A DNA stretch of 64,000 nt, from the NCBI RefSeq assembly GCF_015291725.1, contig NZ_CP030038.1, positions 5,135,001 to 5,199,000 on the forward strand, written 5' to 3'. Numbering within the stretch: position 1 is the stretch's first letter; each line of letters starts with the position of its first letter. A program made the position numbers and the translations under genes. The notes below the pieces were generated by a model. It saw only the letters and a program-made list of their open reading frames with translations. It made no database searches and had not been told where the DNA came from. Below, piece by piece: positions 1 through 9,366 of this stretch. This DNA comes from Bradyrhizobium sp. CCBAU 51765. GTDB taxonomy: Bacteria > Pseudomonadota > Alphaproteobacteria > Rhizobiales > Xanthobacteraceae.

Positions 1-69
1 GCGGCCAGTGAGAAAGCGCTGGTCCTCTTTCCGCTTCGGCGCGGCGCCAATGCCGATCACATTGCCCAT
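1..69 (-). CDS. Xanthine dehydrogenase-family molybdopterin-binding subunit, N-terminus only (partial)
   Basis: The 23 codons before the window edge read MGNVIGIGAAPKRKEDQRFLTGR. The (K)R-x-ED-x-RFLTG stretch is the usual N-terminus of the large molybdopterin-cytosine-dinucleotide subunit of xanthine dehydrogenase/CO dehydrogenase-type hydroxylases. The ATG lies 2 bases after the stop of the 2Fe-2S subunit gene, so the two are translationally linked and would form one enzyme. The catalytic part is outside the window, so the substrate cannot be read. The ABC importer encoded upstream suggests a nitrogen compound or N-heterocycle, which is inference. Confidence 0.8.
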   Translation of the reverse strand, partial: MGNVIGIGAAPKRKEDQRFLTGR

Positions 70-71
70 GG

Positions 72-563
<492 letters not shown>

Positions 564-584
564 GCTCCTGTGCGCGACGGGTCT

Positions 585-1691
585 TCAGGCGAGTGGCAAC
601 GCGCTGCCGGTGGCCCATGTGGCCATCACGACATCGCCTACGGCGAAGGGATCTGCGAAGAAGGTCTTCTCCGGCACGTAGGCGACGAACTCGTCGTCCG
701 GCACCGTGTCGAGCATGACCTTGACGAAATAGCCCTGGTATTCGATCGCGAGCACGCGGCTCGGCAGCGAGGTTGTGCACCCCGGGGGCAAGTCTCTGCC
801 GGGCCGGACCAGCGCGACGTCGTCGCGGCGCACCGCGATATCGACCTTGTCGCCGACACTGACGGCCGAGCGTGGCCGCAACGGCACCTCGATGCCTTCG
901 GGCGCCGCCTGCGCGAGCGTGAAGCTCGCGCCGTTGACCTTCTCGACGCGGCCCGACAACACGTTCTGGCCGCCCATGAACTCGGCGACATAGCGATCGT
1001 GCGGATGCGCGTAGACGTCGCGCGCCGGACCCGCCTGCTTGATCCTGCCCTGCTCCATCACGACGACGAGGTCGGCCAGCGCAATCGCCTCGAGCTGGGT
1101 ATGGGTGACATGGATGAAGGTGATGCCGAGCTCCTGCTGCATCCGCCGCAGCTCCTGGCGCATCTGGACGCGGAGCTGCTCGTCGAGCGCGGACAGCGGC
1201 TCGTCGAGCAGCAGCACGCGCGGCTCGGTGATCGCGGCCCGCGCCAGCGCCACACGCTGCTGCTGCCCACCGGAAAGCTGAGCGGGCAAACGGTCGGCGA
1301 ACTGCGTCAGCCTGACCTTCTCAATCATGGCATCCGCTGCGCGCAGCCGATCGGACTTGGACTGGCCGCGCACGCGAAGTGCAAAGGCGATGTTCTCCCG
1401 CACGGTCAGATGCGGGAACAGCGCGTAAGACTGAAACATCATCGCGGTGCGCCGTTGCACCGGCGCAAGACCAACGACGTTCTGGCCGCCGATCACGATC
1501 TCGCCGGCGGTCGGGTCGTCATGGCCTGCGATCATGCGAAGGATCGTGGTCTTGCCACAGCCGGACGGGCCGATGAAGCAGCAATAGGCACCGTCCGCGA
1601 TCTTCAGATTGACGCCGTCGACCACGTAGGTCGCGCCGTCAAAGCTCTTGCAGACGCCCGCCAGTTCGATATCGCCGCGATCGCTCTTCAT
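585..1691 (-). CDS. ABC transporter ATP-binding protein, PotA-like
   Basis: 368 residues from the ATG at 1691, which sits 2 bases after the stop of the upstream permease gene. The same frame stays open to 1982, but that extension only shadows the permease. Walker A is GPSGCGKTT (about residues 41-49), the signature is LSGGQQQR, and Walker B is VLLLDEPLSALD followed by the switch histidine in HVTHTQLEA. A C-terminal beta-rich TOBE-like regulatory domain spans about residues 240-368. It energises import through the two permeases encoded just upstream. Family members transport polyamines, iron or other small nitrogenous solutes; which one applies here is not readable. Confidence 0.93.
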   Translation of the reverse strand: MKSDRGDIELAGVCKSFDGATYVVDGVNLKIADGAYCCFIGPSGCGKTTILRMIAGHDDPTAGEIVIGGQNVVGLAPVQRRTAMMFQSYALFPHLTVRENIAFALRVRGQSKSDRLRAADAMIEKVRLTQFADRLPAQLSGGQQQRVALARAAITEPRVLLLDEPLSALDEQLRVQMRQELRRMQQELGITFIHVTHTQLEAIALADLVVVMEQGRIKQAGPARDVYAHPHDRYVAEFMGGQNVLSGRVEKVNGASFTLAQAAPEGIEVPLRPRSAVSVGDKVDIAVRRDDVALVRPGRDLPPGCTTSLPSRVLAIEYQGYFVKVMLDTVPDDEFVAYVPEKTFFADPFAVGDVVMATWATGSALPLA

Positions 1692-1693
1692 TC

Positions 1694-2599
1694 CTAACCC
1701 TTTGTCGCGCTGCCGCGCCTTTTCTGGATCAGCACGATGGTGCCGAGGCTCGCACCGATGACGACGAAGGAGACGATGGTGGTCACCGTGCCGAGCGCGT
1801 AGAGCGAGGGCGAGGTGACGTTCAGCGTCATGCTCCAGATTTCCAGCGGCAGCGTGTTCAGCGAGCCTGCCGTCTGCAGGCTGCGTGCAAACTCGTCGTA
1901 GGACAGCGTGAAGCCGAACAGCGCAACCGCGACGAGACCGGGCGCCAGCACCGGGATCATCACCAGCCGGATCGACTGCCAACGGCTGGCGCCGAGATCG
2001 TACGCCGCCTCCTCCCAGACGTGGTTGAAGCGCGACATCACCGCGAACATCACGAGCACGCCGAACGGCAACGTCCAGGACAGCTGCGCGCCCAGTGCCG
2101 ACGTGTACCAGCTCGCATTCAGCCCAAGCGCCTGGAACAAAAGTCCCGTCCCGAGACCGAGCACGAGGCCGGGCGCGACCAGGCTGCCGATCATCATGTA
2201 GAAAACAAAGGTGTCGCCGCGAAATCGCTTGCGAAAGCCGAGGCCGGCGAAGAACGAGACCACCACAGTGATGACGGTGACGATGACCGCAAGCTTGATC
2301 GAGCGGTCGAAAGATCCCTTGACGTCGCCGGTCCGCACCTGCGTGAAGAGGTCGACGAACCAGTGCAGCGAATGCCCCTTCATCGGGAATACAAGTCCGC
2401 CGCGGATGTCCTGGAACGACAGGATGTAGATGCAGAACATCGGGCCGTAGAGCGCGATCACGTAGAAGGCGAACAGAGCCGCCAGCACGTAGAACGTCCA
2501 GGGCCGGCCGCCCTTGCTCGGCGCGATCGCTTTGGTCGTCGCGGGCGCCACCGTCTTCGACACGTCGGACTTTGGCATGTCGGCGAGAACCGCGCTCAT
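1694..2599 (-). CDS. ABC transporter permease, PotC-like
   Basis: 301 residues with about six hydrophobic segments and the EAA loop EEAAYDLGASRWQSIRLVMIP that contacts the ATPase. The start MSAVLADMPK at 2599 overlaps the upstream permease stop as ATGA (2596-2599), showing translational coupling. A soluble, Pro/Lys-rich leader of about 30 residues precedes the first membrane helix. With the second permease it forms the heteromeric inner-membrane channel of a type I importer. Confidence 0.92.
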   Translation of the reverse strand: MSAVLADMPKSDVSKTVAPATTKAIAPSKGGRPWTFYVLAALFAFYVIALYGPMFCIYILSFQDIRGGLVFPMKGHSLHWFVDLFTQVRTGDVKGSFDRSIKLAVIVTVITVVVSFFAGLGFRKRFRGDTFVFYMMIGSLVAPGLVLGLGTGLLFQALGLNASWYTSALGAQLSWTLPFGVLVMFAVMSRFNHVWEEAAYDLGASRWQSIRLVMIPVLAPGLVAVALFGFTLSYDEFARSLQTAGSLNTLPLEIWSMTLNVTSPSLYALGTVTTIVSFVVIGASLGTIVLIQKRRGSATKG

Positions 2600-3474
2600 C
2601 GCGTGATCTCCTGCCGGATATCCACGGTGCGGAGGATCAGCGAGACGATCGCGACCAGCACCAGGGTCAGCAGCACGGCACTGGCCGCCGCGGTCGGATA
2701 TTGCAGCACGCCGACGTCCTCGTAGAAGGCGCTGACCACCGACGCCGAGCCGCCGCCGGACATCACCTTGACCACGAAGAAGTCGCCCATCACGATCGAG
2801 ACCACGAAGATGGTGCCGAGCGCGATCCCGCTCTTGGACATCGGCACCACGATCAGGCGCATGATGTCGAAACGGCTGGCGCCGGCGTCGATCGCGGCCT
2901 CGATCAGCTTCTTGTCGATCCGCGCCATGGAATTGAAGATCGGCACGATCATGAAGATCGTGAGCTGATGGACATAGGCGATGACCACCGCGAGATCGGA
3001 GAACAGCAACACCTCGAGCGGCTGACGGATCACGCCCATTCCAAGCAGCGCCTGATTGATCAGGCCTTCCTTGCCCAGGAGCGGAATCCAGGAAATCATC
3101 CGGATGATGTTCGAGGTCCAGAACGGCACCGTGCACAAGAGAAACAGGCCGATCGCGAGCAACTGGTTGCGGACGTGGAACACCAGGAAGTAAGCGACGA
3201 AGAAGCCGATGATCAACGTGAAGATCCAGGTCAGTACCGTGAACTTGATCGTCGCCAGATACAGCTTCAGCGTCAGCGCCGAATGCAGGACCTCGACATA
3301 GCTTGCCAGCGTGAAGCCCGGCGTCAGCCCGCCAAAGCCGTCGGTGGCGAAGAAGCTCGCCGCCAGCACCACCAGGATCGGCGCCACGAAGAACGGCACG
3401 AGCACCAGGACCAGCGGCGCGACATAGAGCCAGCCGGCGAGATTTGCGCGTGGCGGAGTTTGACTGGACTGCAT
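2596..3474 (-). CDS. ABC transporter permease, PotB-like
   Basis: 292 residues with about six transmembrane segments; the first follows a short N-terminus (MQSSQTPPRANLAGWLYVAP). The EAA-type cytoplasmic loop is seen as EAAIDAGASRFDIMRLIVVPMS. It pairs with the adjoining permease (ATGA overlap) and lies 83 bases downstream of the binding-protein gene. The length and loop agree with the spermidine/putrescine/2-aminoethylphosphonate group of permeases. It shows no truncation or frameshift. Confidence 0.92.
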   Translation of the reverse strand: MQSSQTPPRANLAGWLYVAPLVLVLVPFFVAPILVVLAASFFATDGFGGLTPGFTLASYVEVLHSALTLKLYLATIKFTVLTWIFTLIIGFFVAYFLVFHVRNQLLAIGLFLLCTVPFWTSNIIRMISWIPLLGKEGLINQALLGMGVIRQPLEVLLFSDLAVVIAYVHQLTIFMIVPIFNSMARIDKKLIEAAIDAGASRFDIMRLIVVPMSKSGIALGTIFVVSIVMGDFFVVKVMSGGGSASVVSAFYEDVGVLQYPTAAASAVLLTLVLVAIVSLILRTVDIRQEITR

Positions 3475-3557
3475 AGCGGCAAACGCCTCGAAGTCGGTCT
3501 TCTCGCACCGGCGCGTGACGGCGCCGGTGCATCGCTTCAGGTCATAGAAAGCAGGTT

Positions 3558-4907
3558 TCAGGCCACCTTGAAGTCGTTCCAGCGCTTGTTCATGTACGCC
3601 GCTTCGTCCATCAGCGTGTTCCAGCAGGAGATGTTCTTGACGCGATCGAGGAACGAGCCGCCGTCACGCTTGGTGCCGGCCTTCTCCATCGGCACGCCGT
3701 AGGGATCGTTGACCACCTCCGGCGCCGGCTGCCCCTCGTACCAGAACGCCCATTCGGCCGGGGTCAGGAACTTCTTCGCGGTCGAGGGCACCGGGCTGTA
3801 ATAGCCGTAGCGCGCGACGAAGCCGCCCTGCCAGCCGGACAGGTACCAGTTGAGATATTCGTAGGCCGCATCGAGCTTCTTGCCGGAGAGATGCTTCATC
3901 AGGCCCATGCCGTTGCACCAGCCCCGATAGCCTTCCTTGCCGTTCTTGACGTTGACCGGCGCGTAGACGCAAGGAATCTCCTTCACGCGCACCGCCGCGA
4001 CCGCCGGCGACCACATCGACTGGATCACCACTTCCCCCGCAGCCATGAGCTGTACCGACTGGTCGAAGGTAGTCCAGGTCGCACGGAACTGGCCCTGCTT
4101 CTTCAGCTCGATCAGCTTGTTGCAGGTGAAGTCGATCTCCTCCTTGGTCATGTTGCCCTTGTTGCCGTATTTGATCAGACCGGCACTTTCGAAGCAGAGC
4201 GCGGCGTCCATGATGCCGATCGCGGGCACGTCGAGGATCGCGGCCTTGCCCTTGAACTTGGGATCGATCAGGTCCTTCCACTCGGTCACCTCGTGGCCGA
4301 CGAGGTCGGGACGATAGCCGATGGAATCGGCGTTATAGACTTGCGGCAGGAAGGTCGCCCACTCGGTGACACCGTCGTGCAGATCGGTGGAATCGGGCTT
4401 GGCGATGTACATGGCCTCATAGGGTGAGATGCCCTGGCGCGGGATCTTGTGGCCGTCGATCTCGCCCTTGGTGAAGATCGGCAGGATGTTGTCGAACTCC
4501 TTGACCTTCTTGACCTGAATGCCCTGGATCACGCCGCGCTTGGCGGCGAGCTTGGCCTGCCAGCCTTCGAGGTCGGCGATGTCGACCGTATTAGGCTGGC
4601 TTATGAAGCGGTTGATGGCGGCGGAGGTATCGAGGTTTTGCATCGTCACCTTGAAGCCGAGATCCTTGGCGGCCTGATCGCCGATCGCCTTCACCACCGA
4701 ATAGGAGACGCCGACGTGGCGGAGCTCGATGTCCTTGATCTCCTGCGCCCAGATGGTCGGGAAGCCGCGGATCGCGTCCGAGCCGATGGCCGCGCCTGCG
4801 ACCGCTGCGGCACTCTTCAACAGCCTGCGGCGGCTCAATTTTCTTACTTCCGCCGGCTCCGTTCCGGCCTGGTTGGCACCAACATTCCCCTTGTCCCTGT
4901 CAAGCAT
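3558..4907 (-). CDS. Periplasmic solute-binding protein (spermidine/putrescine type), Tat-exported
   Basis: 449 residues. A twin-arginine signal is visible (S-R26-R27-R28-L-L-K, then an alanine-rich hydrophobic run and a likely cut after IWAQ), so the protein is probably exported folded. The mature part has the alpha/beta layout of extracellular solute-binding proteins of the PotD/Fe3+ group (for example the GYRPDLVG and GWCNGMGLM regions). It is first in the operon and would deliver the ligand to the two permeases. No close ligand-specific signature was recognised, so polyamine binding is only the family default. Confidence 0.9.
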   Translation of the reverse strand: MLDRDKGNVGANQAGTEPAEVRKLSRRRLLKSAAAVAGAAIGSDAIRGFPTIWAQEIKDIELRHVGVSYSVVKAIGDQAAKDLGFKVTMQNLDTSAAINRFISQPNTVDIADLEGWQAKLAAKRGVIQGIQVKKVKEFDNILPIFTKGEIDGHKIPRQGISPYEAMYIAKPDSTDLHDGVTEWATFLPQVYNADSIGYRPDLVGHEVTEWKDLIDPKFKGKAAILDVPAIGIMDAALCFESAGLIKYGNKGNMTKEEIDFTCNKLIELKKQGQFRATWTTFDQSVQLMAAGEVVIQSMWSPAVAAVRVKEIPCVYAPVNVKNGKEGYRGWCNGMGLMKHLSGKKLDAAYEYLNWYLSGWQGGFVARYGYYSPVPSTAKKFLTPAEWAFWYEGQPAPEVVNDPYGVPMEKAGTKRDGGSFLDRVKNISCWNTLMDEAAYMNKRWNDFKVA

Positions 4908-5160
4908 GGCAACCCCCGTTGGTTACGATGAGCGGCCGCAACGATCTTCAGCGATCCCTGCGGATGTGATCAATTGCGCTTGAGGCTATTGACGGGATTT
5001 CGCGAAGTAAAATTGGAAGTAAATATTCGCGACATAAGCGCGCCTAATGGCTCAACTCTCTGCATTTCATTCCGGCACGCAGCTTACGAAGGCGGCAGGC
5101 AGGTAAACCGCGTCGAGCCAGATTCGGCTGTCATCTCGCGGCGCGCGAGTGACCGCCGCC
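4908..5160. other. Intergenic region upstream of the importer operon
   Basis: About 250 bases between the divergent binding-protein gene and the IS3 remnant. It should contain the operon promoter on the minus strand, but no convincing -35/-10 pair or repeat was seen. Open frames here are short and show no recognisable protein. Confidence 0.4.
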
Positions 5161-5352
5161 GCCAGCGACGCCCTCGCATCGATCGGCAGATACCTCGACT
5201 TCTACAACGGTCGGCGCCCGCATTCGAGCCTTGACGGCAACACGCCTGATCAAGCCTACTTCAACCCACTGCCACTCCGCTTGGCAGCCTAACCTTGGCA
5301 GAGGCTCCACTTATCGACGCGGAAAATCTGTTCAGACAATCGGGACCACCTC
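5161..5352 (+). mobile_element. IS3-family remnant: C-terminus of the OrfB transposase plus right end
   Basis: Positions 5161-5292 read in frame to a TAA and include SIGRYLDFYNGRRPHSSLDG and TPDQAYF, the conserved C-terminal end of IS3-family OrfB (rve) transposases. The following 60 bases, ending in CGGGACCACCTCT near 5352, look like the terminal region of that group. The catalytic D,D,E domain and orfA are missing, so this is a dead 3' fragment. What replaced the left part is not recognisable. Confidence 0.75.
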
Positions 5353-5376
5353 TACCGTGATGCGTCGACAGGAACA

Positions 5377-5595
5377 GTGATCGCCTCGATCGAAATTCCG
5401 GCCCAAGTAATCGAAGGGGCGGTTCTCGAAGATGCTTCCGTGGAAATCACTTTTGTGGAGGCATTTTTAACTAGCCAAAACCTTCACAAACAAGAGGCGA
5501 CGGAAGGAAAACTCAGAACATTGCTCGGACGTCTTCATAAGTCTGTTGAAGCGGTTGAGCGCACGATCCACTTCCTTGGCGTCAAGGCCGAATAG
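5377..5595 (+). CDS. Hypothetical small protein, 72 residues
   Basis: A short open frame beginning MIASIEIPAQ, just outside the IS3 right end. Its composition is plausible for a soluble alpha/beta protein with a basic amphipathic C-terminal helix (LLGRLHKSVEAVERTIHF), and there is no signal or membrane segment. No family was recognised. It converges on the DUF2274 gene with a 17-base gap. It could be a genuine small gene or a remnant. Confidence 0.3.
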   Translation: MIASIEIPAQVIEGAVLEDASVEITFVEAFLTSQNLHKQEATEGKLRTLLGRLHKSVEAVERTIHFLGVKAE

Positions 5596-5612
5596 GGCCA
5601 CAGAATTGATGC

Positions 5613-5846
5613 CTAGGATTCTACGCCTATCGGTTCGCCGCTTCTTTTCTTGTTTCCCTTCCGGAATTCTGCGTCACTGTCAAGATATGCCTCGAGCATG
5701 AAGGGTACCAACTCAGCTACTTCCTCCTTGTTGCCGTAGGTCTCCGCATAGAACGCCGCATACTCACGCAGCTTCTGCGCTAAGCCTGACGTCAGCACTA
5801 CGTTGATCTTCACCGGTTTCCGATCGAGCAGCTTCGCGAATTTCAT
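5613..5846 (-). CDS. DUF2274-like small protein (conjugation-region associated)
   Basis: 77 residues beginning MKFAKLLDRKPVKINVVL. The pattern of a basic KPVK start, a helical middle (LREYAAFYAETYG) and the ending LVPFMLEAYLDSDAEFRK matches DUF2274 proteins, normally found as the last small gene of trb-type conjugation clusters on integrative elements. No trb gene lies nearby, so this is either an orphan left from an excised or decayed element or a stand-alone relative. The role is unknown. Confidence 0.55.
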   Translation of the reverse strand: MKFAKLLDRKPVKINVVLTSGLAQKLREYAAFYAETYGNKEEVAELVPFMLEAYLDSDAEFRKGNKKRSGEPIGVES

Positions 5847-5904
5847 TTCTCACCTGCCCTTAGCCGCCGTCTGAACGTCCTGATATGGCTTCAGTACAAG
5901 ATCC

Positions 5905-6156
5905 TTCGAAGCATTCAACGGCTGCGTCGCGACCGCATTCTGCGCCGGCCTCGCCTATTGCGGTTTCGAGGTCGTCGACGTTGCCCGCAGCCTCGACGAA
6001 CGCAGCATCACCGGCCTCGAATTCCCGATGTGGATCTACTATTCGGCGATCCTGACCGGCGCCGTGCTGATGCTGCTGCGCTACGTCATCAAGCTCTACC
6101 ACCTCGTCTTCCGCTTCGATCCCGCCACCATGGTCATCGCCGTTCTCGATCACTGA
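5905..6156 (+). pseudogene. TRAP transporter small permease (DctQ) C-terminal fragment
   Basis: An open stretch with no plausible start ends in TGA at 6154-6156. It encodes the last two membrane segments of a DctQ protein (FPMWIYYSAILTGAVLMLLR, then a charged tail). The first half of the gene is gone; the sequence before about 5905 is unrelated. It lies directly upstream of a DctM fragment in the usual dctQ-dctM order, so both are leftovers of one tripartite C4-dicarboxylate-type transporter operon. Confidence 0.65.
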
Positions 6157-6262
6157 GCGGACGACGAAGCTTGCGAGGTTGCCTGCGGCCAATTTGAAAT
6201 CGTCAACCAACTGCCGCGGCCCGGCCCGGGATGCGGCCAGTTCCAGCGAGAACCGACGCGAT

Positions 6263-6503
6263 GTGGACCCTCTGTTCCTGCTGATGTTCCTCGGGCTGCT
6301 CTGCGCCGGAATACCGATCTTCCTGGTACTCGGCCTCTGCGCAGCGGTTCTGTTCGGCTTCAGCGGCCAGCCCGTGGTTGCGATCGCACAGAAGATCGCC
6401 GACGAGATGAACTCGAGCACCCTGATGGCCCTGCCGCTGTTCGTCATGGCGGCTGCCTTCATGCGTCGCGGCGGCGTCGCAAAGGCCCTGGTTGACGTCG
6501 TGG
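6263..6503 (+). pseudogene. TRAP transporter large permease (DctM) N-terminal fragment
   Basis: From a GTG at 6263 the frame reads VDPLFLLMFLGLLCAGIP, then FSGQPVVAIAQKIADEMNSS and PLFVMAAAFMRRGGVAKALV, the conserved N-terminal quarter of DctM. Similarity stops near 6503, where the opposite strand becomes a response-regulator gene. About 80 of the usual 425 or so residues remain, so the gene is dead. Confidence 0.7.
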
Positions 6504-6884
6504 TGCCAAGCGCTGGTTCTGGGCCACCTTCCGCAGGGTCGCGACCAGCATCTCCGGCTTGGCCTCCTTGGTGAGAACGAGGCAGGAGCCGGGCGCTGCC
6601 AAGCCTGGTGGCTCGCTAACGCCAGCCGCGTCTGCGAAGAGAACCACCCGGGTGCCTTGGCCCGCGGTTCTTGCCAGAGCAAGAAGGCCGGGCACACCGA
6701 TATTAGGCATCGCAGCATCTACCAGCGCGACGTCCGGAACAAGAAGCCGCATTGCCTCGCTGCAGCTTGCTGCATCTCCGCAAGAGGCCAGGATCGTAAG
6801 ATCACTCCGCGCGGAAAGGACGCTGCGCATCACTTGCAAGACGATCGGGTGCCGATCCGCGATGACAATTCTGATGCGGCGCAT
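6504..6884 (-). pseudogene. Response regulator, receiver domain only, truncated
   Basis: From the ATG at 6884 the protein starts MRRIRIVIADRHPIVLQVM and carries a receiver domain with the phospho-acceptor region PDVALVDAAMP and the later K in LVLTKEAK. It resembles NarL/FixJ-type regulators. The usual DNA-binding HTH domain is missing: after KVAQNQRL (near 6504) the frame runs into the inverted DctM fragment and ends at 6459 with unrelated residues. An intact receiver alone could still be made, but as a transcription factor it is broken. Confidence 0.6.
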
Positions 6885-7753
6885 GTTTCCTCAGCCCGAG
6901 AATCAAAACCTGCACGGCGCCGGTTTATTCCGGCGATGTCCCTACTGAAACGGCTGACGCACCTTAACCATAAAACCAATACACAATGTCAAAGCTTGGC
7001 ACCTGCTGCGGCCCTATCAGCCGCGGCAGTGTAACTTGCTTTGGAAATGCATGCAGCACCTCATGAATGCGGGCCTCGCTGGAGAGCGGGACCACGAATT
7101 CCTCCGACATTGACAATTTTAAATAGTTGTGTCAAAAAATTTTGGCAGAGATGTATTAGGATCGAAATTCATCTTATCATCCCCTCGATTATTGCCGAGG
7201 ATATAAAGTTACAATCGCAATTTAAATCTAACGCTCAGCGAAGTTTCGCTGAAGCTCGCTGAGGAGCGTGACTCTTCTCGATCGTGGGATTTCAACGGAG
7301 GTGGCCAATAGAAGCATCGCAATCCACAAAGGCTTCTGTTTCAATTATGGGACCGTTGAACGCTGATCGGCGAAGCAGATCGGCATCTACACCGTCCGAC
7401 GTAGTTTTTTGCCAAGCGGTCAAAAGTGATCTTCGGTAACGATTAGGTGGTCACATGTATTCTGCGGCTGTTTTGCGTCAAAATCATCAAGCGCTCATCA
7501 TTCAATTCACTGAATTGCAGAACTTGCGTAGTCGTGTGTTTAGGGCCGAGCAGCGGTTGCTTGCACCCAGGCGACGAGCCCGCGGACGGAGGGTGCCTGG
7601 GGGGCGCCCCCTCGCTCGAAGGCACGGGCCCAGCCGGTAAGTCCCACCACCACGTTCCGGCGCAGGCGCGCGATTGGATCGAGCTTGCCGGACCCCGGTT
7701 TGACCTGATAATCCCCACTCCGGTTTCGATTCGGAGCTAGTTGGGCGGCTTTC
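6885..7753. other. Long gene-poor region with an AT-rich core
   Basis: About 870 bases. Positions 7090-7230 are strikingly AT-rich for this genome and hold a dyad (7110-7135). A short hairpin, CAGCGAA-GT-TTCGCTG, lies at 7236-7251. Open frames on both strands between 7440 and 7740 overlap each other and show no recognisable protein. The AT-rich core may be the control region of the H-NS-like gene or scar DNA. Confidence 0.4.
7110..7135. promoter_or_regulatory. TTGACA / TGTCAA dyad in AT-rich DNA
   Basis: TTGACA at 7110-7115 and TGTCAA at 7130-7135 form a perfect 6-bp inverted repeat separated by 14 AT-rich bases. The left arm is also a consensus -35 hexamer. It may be a regulator-binding site or a promoter. 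No target gene is evident because the nearest intact gene starts at 7754. Confidence 0.3.
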
Positions 7754-8089
7754 ATGGAGAACGAGGACTGGGCATCCGTGTCCACAGCTGAGCTGTGGCA
7801 ACTCTACGATGAGGTCACGACCGTTCTTGGTCGCAGGATGACCGCGGAAAAGGCCAAGCTCGAAGAGCGACTTCGCAGGATTGAGGGGACGGCCGCTCCG
7901 ACCCAGAACGAGGCACGTCCGCGCCGCCCCTACCCCCCAGTGCTGCCGAAATACCAGAACCCGAGGGATCCATCCGAAACTTGGTCCGGTCGCGGCAAGC
8001 AGCCCCGATGGCTGAAAGCCCAGCTTCGAGCAGGCAAGAAGCTGAATGATCTCCTAATCGACCGCCCATCTCGACAAAAGCGCCGCTGA
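7754..8089 (+). CDS. H-NS histone-family DNA-binding protein (HvrA-like)
   Basis: 111 residues from ATG at 7754. The N-terminal half (LWQLYDEVTTVLGRRMTAEKAKLEERLRRI spread over residues 13-42) is a helical dimerisation region. The C-terminal half holds the conserved core YQNPRDPSETWSGRGKQPRW, the AT-DNA-binding loop of H-NS/HvrA proteins. Such proteins silence AT-rich, often foreign, DNA. It stands alone among mobile-element debris, and the AT-rich promoter islands elsewhere in this window are plausible targets, which is inference. Confidence 0.88.
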   Translation: MENEDWASVSTAELWQLYDEVTTVLGRRMTAEKAKLEERLRRIEGTAAPTQNEARPRRPYPPVLPKYQNPRDPSETWSGRGKQPRWLKAQLRAGKKLNDLLIDRPSRQKRR

Positions 8090-8519
8090 ACCGGCTGAAC
8101 ATCCGACCATATCGTTAGGGCGGCGGCGGTGTTCAGGGCTGGCAGGCGGCACGGCCGTTACGCGCGCGCCGTGACGATGCTTTTTGCAGCGCCGGACTTT
8201 CTCAGCGCGGTTCGGGCCGCACGCCCTAGCTAGCGCCGCCTTCGCCCTTGCGGGTCTCGCCGGCAAGCTATTGCGCTTTGGCGCGATCGCCCAGTGCGTG
8301 AGCGGACCAAATCCAATGCCAGCCTCCCGACCGCGATCCGGCAAGTCCATCAAGTCAGCGGCGGACGCTACGGCAGTCTCCCGCGTCCATGCCGTCTTGC
8401 GCAGCCAGGGACGTGGCGCAAGCCGTGGCCGGATCGAACGGCTGATGCAACGGCATGGCATTCGGGCGATCATGGCGCCGCCTCGTCGGGTCCGCACCAC
8501 CTACAACCGCCACAATCTG

Positions 8520-8526
8520 CCGATCG
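8520..8526. repeat. Target-site duplication of the IS21-like element (partner 10021-10027)
   Basis: CCGATCG occurs directly before the left end and directly after the right end of the element. One copy belongs to the codons Pro-Ile of the interrupted IS3 transposase, so the empty site can be reconstructed to the base. Confidence 0.85.
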
Positions 8527-8528
8527 TG

Positions 8529-9345
8529 TCAATCGGCTTGCAAATTTGCCCCCTCATCGGCGTCCAATTTTGACCCCTTCGCGCGGCGCGGTTTGACGGT
8601 AGCGCTCGTCTCGTCGGAGCTGGCCGGGATAGCGGAGGCGAGACGAGCGCGGGTGGAGTGATCGTCGTCTCGGCTCTTGAGCCGCCAGCTATCGTTGCCG
8701 GTCTCGACAATGTCGCAGTGATGGGTCAATCGGTCGAGCAGCGCGGTGGTCATCTTGGCGTCGCCGAACACGCTAGGCCATTCGCCGAAGGCGAGATTGG
8801 TGGTCACGATGACGGAGGCGCGCTCATAGAGCCGGCTGACGAGGTGGAAGAGAAGCTGGCCACCGGACTGAGCGAAGGGCAAATAGCCGAGTTCATCCAG
8901 CACGATGAAGTCCATCCGGGTCAGATGCTCGGCGAGCCGTCCTTGCCGTCCGTTGCGGGTCTCGGTCTTTAGGCGATTGACGAGGTCGACTACGTTGAAG
9001 AAGCGGCCGCGGGCACCGGATCGGATGCAGCTTCTGGCGATGGCAATGGCCAGGTGGGTCTTGCCTGTGCCGGTGCCGCCAACCAGCACGACGTTGCGTT
9101 GTTGGGCGATGAAGCCGCCGCCAGCGAGATCATTGACGAGAGTCTGATTGATCGGCGTGCCTGTCGAACTGGAAGTCGGCGATGTCCTTGGCAAGCGGCA
9201 GCTTGGCGATGGTGAGCTGGTATTTGATCGACCTGGCTTGCTTCTCGTTGATCTCGGCGTTGAGCAGGTCGCCCACAATGCGCTGAGGTTCGTGCTGGCG
9301 CTTGACGGCCTTTGCCTGCGCGGCGGCGATCAGGGTGAGACTCCA
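8529..9345 (-). pseudogene. istB: IstB-like ATPase helper of the IS21 element, frameshifted
   Basis: Two frames together give an IstB protein. The first, to about 9162, reads AAQAKAVKRQHEPQRIVGDL and KLPLAKDIADFQFD. The second continues GTPINQTLVNDLAGG, the Walker A VGGTGTGKTH, Walker B FIVLDELGYLPF and the C-terminal DADEGANLQAD, stopping inside the left inverted repeat. One extra base near 9162 causes the shift. The N-terminus is fused to the istA remnant by the internal deletion. IstB is the AAA+ partner of the IstA transposase; this copy is dead. Confidence 0.85.
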
Positions 9346-9366
9346 GCGACAATCAGGATGAGACTG

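Noticed and set aside
1694..3532. A 612-codon minus-strand frame that seems to fuse two permeases
   Set aside because: Only the part from 2599 is a permease; the upstream part is a frame shadow of the other permease gene, which has its own stop and an ATGA overlap.
2572..3702. Plus-strand open frame of 376 codons
   Set aside because: Antisense to the permease genes, rich in His, Arg, Asp and Gln, with no domain or ribosome site.
7447..7801. Overlapping frames of about 80-100 codons on both strands
   Set aside because: None shows a recognisable family, start context or codon pattern; they overlap each other and the H-NS-like gene start.
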